A stretch of DNA of 64,000 nt, taken from NCBI RefSeq assembly GCF_042610425.1, contig NZ_JBGJZM010000001.1, forward strand, positions 1,736,001-1,800,000. The letters are read 5' to 3'. The stretch is from Ectobacillus sp042610425 (GTDB lineage Bacteria; Bacillota; Bacilli; Bacillales; Bacillaceae_G). Positions 60,451 through 64,000 of this stretch are shown in pieces. Under the pieces are notes generated by a model. It was not told the origin of the DNA. It worked only from the letters and a program-made list of their open reading frames with translations, and did not search any database. A program made the position numbers and the translations under genes. Every line of letters begins with the position of its first letter. Within the stretch, counting starts at the first letter, position 1.

Positions 60451-61718
60451 CTCACGTCACCTGCCAAACGAAATCCACTGAACTGCCAACGTTTTTCCGG
60501 TTGGAAAAAGTTACGGTAGGTTAGTCGGATATGAGATGAGGGGGTTACGCAGGAACCTCCCCGAAGCACCATTTGATTGGCCATAAATTTGGCATTATAT
60601 TCACCAAGCGCTCCTTCTAATGGTTTGTTACCCGGATACGGCATATATGGGCTCATTGTCCATTCCCACACATCGCCGAACCCTCTAGATAATCCGCCTT
60701 TGTCCGTTGTTTCACCAGCAGGATGATAATAACCAGACTCCGCAAAATTCCCCTTGATTTCTTTGTTAACAAAAGCGTTCTCCCATTCCGCTTCTGTTGG
60801 TAGCCGCCAACCAGCCCAACTTGCATAGGCAGAGGCTTCGTAATAACTGACATGAGTGACCGGTTCATATTCATTTACTTTACGCATTCCCGATAGAGTA
60901 AAGTAATGCCATACCCCATTAAATTTTTCCCAGTAAAGAGGAGCATTCCACCCTTCTTCTTTAACAGTGGACCAGCCGTCTGATAACCAATATTTCACTT
61001 TTTCATACCCACCGTCTTCGATAAAGGCAATAAACTCTCCATTTGTCACCGGACGTGATGCCAATCGATACGGGTCAAGCCAAACCTTGTGGCGCGGACC
61101 TTCATTGTCAAAAGAAAACTCGTCTCCGTCGTGGCCGGTTTCAACGATTCCTCCTTCGAATCTCTCCCAATTCAAAGGCTCTTCAACAGCAACGGACAGC
61201 GATTGTTTTTCATGATAGACCGGACGTAGTGGATTAACATAAAAATTGTATTTAATATCCGTAAACAGGAGTTCTTGATGCTGTTGTTCGTGGTTTATAC
61301 CGATTTCAATAATTGGACTAAGCCTTGATAACTGTTCATTATCACTTTGTTTCAACAGGCGCAGAACACATTCTTCTACATAACGACGATAATCCATGAC
61401 TTCTGTTATTGTCGGTCGTGCAAGCAATCCCCGAGACGAGCGTGGAAGTGGTTTTCCTATCGTTTCATAATAGGAATTGAACAGATAACAAAACCTGGGA
61501 TGAAACACCTTATATAACGGATCATTCGGGACCAAAACAAAAGCTTCAAAGAACCATGTAGTGTGCGCCAAGTGCCATTTTGCAGGACTAACATCAGATG
61601 TCGCCTGGATAGTAAAATCCTCTGTTTCAAGGGGGTATACAATATGCTCGGTAAATTTCCTGACCTGGATAAACTTTGATTCAATCGTTTTGGAATGTTG
61701 ATAGGTCTCCTTAATCAT
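60447..61718 (-). CDS. egtB: Hercynine oxygenase (sulfoxide synthase) EgtB
   Basis: ATG 61718 follows GAGGAGGAAATGAATAACAA. The 423-residue non-heme iron enzyme joins hercynine to a thiol (gamma-glutamylcysteine or cysteine) with oxygen. The N-terminal DinB-like part has WHLAHTTWFFEAF and the iron-binding NHEQQHQELLFTDIKYN. The C-terminal FGE-sulfatase-like part has PVTHVSYYEASAYASWAGWRLPTEAEWE, VWEWTMSPY and LRGGSCVTP...RLTYRNFF. It is the first gene of egtBD; egtA, egtC and egtE are not in the window. Confidence 0.93.
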   Translation of the reverse strand: MIKETYQHSKTIESKFIQVRKFTEHIVYPLETEDFTIQATSDVSPAKWHLAHTTWFFEAFVLVPNDPLYKVFHPRFCYLFNSYYETIGKPLPRSSRGLLARPTITEVMDYRRYVEECVLRLLKQSDNEQLSRLSPIIEIGINHEQQHQELLFTDIKYNFYVNPLRPVYHEKQSLSVAVEEPLNWERFEGGIVETGHDGDEFSFDNEGPRHKVWLDPYRLASRPVTNGEFIAFIEDGGYEKVKYWLSDGWSTVKEEGWNAPLYWEKFNGVWHYFTLSGMRKVNEYEPVTHVSYYEASAYASWAGWRLPTEAEWENAFVNKEIKGNFAESGYYHPAGETTDKGGLSRGFGDVWEWTMSPYMPYPGNKPLEGALGEYNAKFMANQMVLRGGSCVTPSSHIRLTYRNFFQPEKRWQFSGFRLAGDVR

Positions 61719-61985
61719 TTGTTATTCATTTCCTCCTCAACCAAAATGATTTCTCTACACACAGCCATATATTTATCTTTATTTTAATTTAACTTTAATA
61801 TGAGTGAATTATAGTCAAAATATTCTGGTAAAAGAGTATGCTAGATTATATCTGATGTATCATGTTTTGGAATTCCAATACGTTAATAATCGTGATTGTG
61901 CCATTCATTTTCTAACTTCTACTTCTAATACCCTTGATCTTCTCATTTAATTTAAAGACAAGCTTTAAACAAGGGGGATTGAGAT

Positions 61986-62636
61986 ATGTTTTTACTTTTA
62001 TTAAGACAAATCGTTCTTGGTTTATCCATTGCTGCACCAATTGGACCTATTAATATAGAAATAATTAGAAGAGGAATCTATCAAGGGTTGTGGTCTTCTC
62101 TGCTTGTTGGAGCAGGCGGCATGACATCTGATCTCATTTTAATGTTCCTTATGTATCAAGGACTTTCTGAATTTCTAACGTTAAACTGGGTACAACTTAC
62201 ATTGCTGATACTTGGTGCACTAGTTTTAACCTATACCGGCGTTCAGAGCTTCATTCATAGAACAGAGCCAATCGTTGATTCTCCCCGTAGCAAGGGAGAT
62301 CATTTAAGCACAGGGTTGATTCGCTCCTATATTACGGGGGTATCCATAGCAGCTTTTAACCCCTTAAATATTCTTTTCTGGCTAGGAATTTACGGATCCG
62401 TGTTAAGTGATTCATTTCATGACGACAATATAATAAGAGCATTCTACATTAGTAGTGCAGTTTTTATTGGTATAGGGTTGTGGAATTTGAATTTGGCGTT
62501 AACCGTTCACTTTAGTAAAACATTATTGAAACCAGAAATTATGAAAGTCATCTCATTAACGACAAGTCTAGTTTTACTAGGATTTGGTTTTCATTTCGCT
62601 TATGAGGCTATCGTTAGAATTACAGTATTCCTTTAA
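61986..62636 (+). CDS. LysE-family amino-acid exporter
   Basis: ATG 61986 follows AAGGGGGATTGAGAT. The 216-residue membrane protein has about six helices. LGLSIAAPIGPINIEIIRRGI is the conserved LysE/RhtB N-terminus, and GVSIAAFNPLNILFWLGIYG has the NP-N-FW motif. The substrate (an amino acid or analogue) is unknown. It is divergent from egtBD and might export a related metabolite, but nothing proves it. Confidence 0.88.
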   Translation: MFLLLLRQIVLGLSIAAPIGPINIEIIRRGIYQGLWSSLLVGAGGMTSDLILMFLMYQGLSEFLTLNWVQLTLLILGALVLTYTGVQSFIHRTEPIVDSPRSKGDHLSTGLIRSYITGVSIAAFNPLNILFWLGIYGSVLSDSFHDDNIIRAFYISSAVFIGIGLWNLNLALTVHFSKTLLKPEIMKVISLTTSLVLLGFGFHFAYEAIVRITVFL

Positions 62637-62653
62637 GGGTTATTGTACAAATA

Positions 62654-62740
62654 AAAACCACCTACTATGAAGTGAACCCCCTAAATTGAATTTACTAGTC
62701 CAACTTAGGGGGTTCACTTCATTCTCACGGGTGGTTTTAT
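62654..62740. repeat. Nested inverted-repeat hairpin element
   Basis: Outer arms AAAACCACC / GGTGGTTTT enclose a perfect 16-bp stem, GAAGTGAACCCCCTAA / TTAGGGGGTTCACTTC, over 20 nt. It may serve as terminator between the convergent lysE and rlmN genes. Part of it is repeated at 50175-50198, which suggests a small mobile or IS-derived element. Confidence 0.6.
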
Positions 62741-62900
62741 GTTTCGCCCTCTCCAGTCTCAACGGACTGAAGTCCATAAATGTGAAGGATATCTCTGTGA
62801 TATCCATGGTTTAATTTTTTTGATATCAGTTTAATTATCGGTCCAGAATCGCTCCATGTTCTTGGCTTACCAGAGATTATATATCATTAGTTCCTATTCA

Positions 62901-63992
62901 TTAATTTGCACGTGATTTACTTTCTAATGTGTTTTGCGCTTTTCTGATTTGTTTGCTTCTTAACTGTCCACAGGCGGCATCAATGTCAGTCCCATGCTCT
63001 TGGCGTATTTTGCAATTGATTCCCCGCTTTTTCAACGTATCATAAAACGACAGTACTGATTCCTGCTCACTTCTTTGGTATTGACTATGTTCATCCACTG
63101 GATTATATGGAATTAAATTTACATAGGTCCGCTGATTTTTGTCGCTGAGAAGATCAGCAAGCTGCAAAGCCTCTTCCTTATGATCATTTATTCCCTTAAG
63201 CAAAATATATTCAATCGTAATCCGACGATTTGTTTTTTCTAAATAATAGTCAATTGCCTGCATGAGCTCCTCGATTGGAATCGCCCGATTTATTTTCATA
63301 ATCCGGGATCTTAGCTCATTATTTGGCGCATGCAAGGAGATTGCTAAGTTTATCGGCAACTTAGTATCAGTAAATTCATAAATTTTGCTGGCAAGACCAC
63401 TGGTTGATACAGTAATATGTCTAGCCGCTATGGCTAGTCCTTTATCGTCCGTAATTACCCTTAGGAAACCCACTAGATTTTCAAAATTATCAAATGGCTC
63501 ACCGATTCCCATTACGACAATATGACTTACGTTTTCTCCCTGCCCCATCTGATCGAGAAGAAGTTGAACGTTCATAATCTGTTCGACAATTTCACCACTA
63601 GACAGGTCGCGACTTTTCGCTAATAGGCCGCTTGCACAAAAACTGCAGCCAATGTTACAGCCTACTTGTGTTGTAACACAAACCGATAAGCCATATTTAT
63701 GTCGCATCAAAACTGTTTCGATCAAGTAACCATCAGATAATTTAAATAAAAACTTTATTGTTCCGTCCTTAGATTCTTGCTTTATATGCTGGTTTAAAGT
63801 TTGAATGACAAAGTTATCTGCCAGTAATTGAACACATTCCTGATTCACGTCCAGCATCTCGGAGAAATCTGTTACCCGCTTCCTATAAAGCCAATCCCAA
63901 ACCTGTGATGCCCTATATTTTTTATGACCATGCTCTTGGAGCCATTCAGTCAATTGATTAAATGTTAATCCATAAATAGATCCTTTATTCAT
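62901..63992 (-). CDS. rlmN: 23S rRNA (adenine-2503-C2)-methyltransferase RlmN
   Basis: The 363-residue radical-SAM enzyme methylates A2503 of 23S rRNA and A37 of some tRNAs. The CxxxCxxC cluster is in CNIGCSFCASGLL, with VVMGIGEPFDNFENL, ITVSTSGL, AISLHAPNNELRSRIM and the resolving Cys in GTDIDAACGQLRSK. It is clearly RlmN and not Cfr, whose cluster reads CNFGCKFCATG. It differs from the main Bacillus RlmN at many sites, so it may be a second paralogue. Its ribosome binding site lies beyond the window edge. Confidence 0.9.
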   Translation of the reverse strand: MNKGSIYGLTFNQLTEWLQEHGHKKYRASQVWDWLYRKRVTDFSEMLDVNQECVQLLADNFVIQTLNQHIKQESKDGTIKFLFKLSDGYLIETVLMRHKYGLSVCVTTQVGCNIGCSFCASGLLAKSRDLSSGEIVEQIMNVQLLLDQMGQGENVSHIVVMGIGEPFDNFENLVGFLRVITDDKGLAIAARHITVSTSGLASKIYEFTDTKLPINLAISLHAPNNELRSRIMKINRAIPIEELMQAIDYYLEKTNRRITIEYILLKGINDHKEEALQLADLLSDKNQRTYVNLIPYNPVDEHSQYQRSEQESVLSFYDTLKKRGINCKIRQEHGTDIDAACGQLRSKQIRKAQNTLESKSRAN

Positions 63993-64000
63993 AAGTTCCC

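Noticed and set aside
62901..63992. Cfr-type resistance methyltransferase
   Set aside because: Cluster and substrate motifs (CNIGCSFCAS, GIGEPFDNF) match RlmN, not Cfr.

Overview
The window is AT-rich (about one third G+C by eye), with strong AGGAGG-type ribosome binding sites, frequent TTG/GTG starts and many rho-independent terminators. It also carries a SinI-like anti-repressor, YolD, HxlR/MarR/LysE families, a Bacillus-type Rph rifampicin phosphotransferase and an O. iheyensis-like group IIC intron relic. Together these point to a spore-forming Bacillaceae chromosome (Bacillus sensu lato); the species cannot be named from the sequence alone.

About 1-23 kb is an accessory region full of mobile-element debris and defence-type genes. 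It opens with the edge of a type I CRISPR-Cas operon (cas8-like partial, cas6). Then come IS1182, IS3 and IS21 remnants, an SOS-box-controlled yolD, a membrane-anchored tandem-HIRAN protein and a HEPN protein. Two 46-bp direct repeats (10559-10604 and 21897-21942), copied from the 3' half of a tRNA-Val(GAC), bound an 11.3-kb decayed integrative element. Short tandem repeats resembling integrase arm sites lie about 90-120 bp from these cores. Inside the element are a broken tyrosine integrase, a DUF4145 protein, and a restriction-endonuclease pseudogene disrupted by a TTAG microsatellite. It also holds a resolvase tail, a two-gene reverse-transcriptase module of the DRT/Abi kind, and a three-gene module (PLD-family protein, PD-(D/E)XK nuclease, unknown protein). 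The last two modules are the best candidates for little-described defence systems.

About 23-34 kb is mixed chromosomal cargo: a MarR-rhodanese-EVE operon, a diguanylate cyclase with an intact I-site, GNAT, a TIM-barrel isomerase, and a divergent MFS/HxlR efflux pair. There are also several pseudogene fragments and a group IIC intron relic sitting exactly behind a terminator. A dispersed structured repeat family recurs in the intergenic regions.

About 34-45 kb is built around argCJBD (glutamate to N-acetylornithine/ornithine). It is flanked by an acetyltransferase, an ATP-grasp ligase and two divergent paralogues of a roughly 610-660-residue protein of unknown family with conserved Cys, His and Asn segments that look like a papain-type active site. 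This may be a small biosynthetic locus using ornithine or arginine.

About 45-64 kb holds a tRNA-dihydrouridine synthase, a cupredoxin, a PQQ-type sugar dehydrogenase and an orphan SinI. It also has a transcription factor made of a catalytically dead alpha/beta hydrolase fused to a SARP-type DNA-binding/TPR region, a DUF2089 operon, rph with a MarR gene, the ergothioneine genes egtB-egtD (plus a decayed second copy of the egtD 3' end), a LysE exporter and RlmN.
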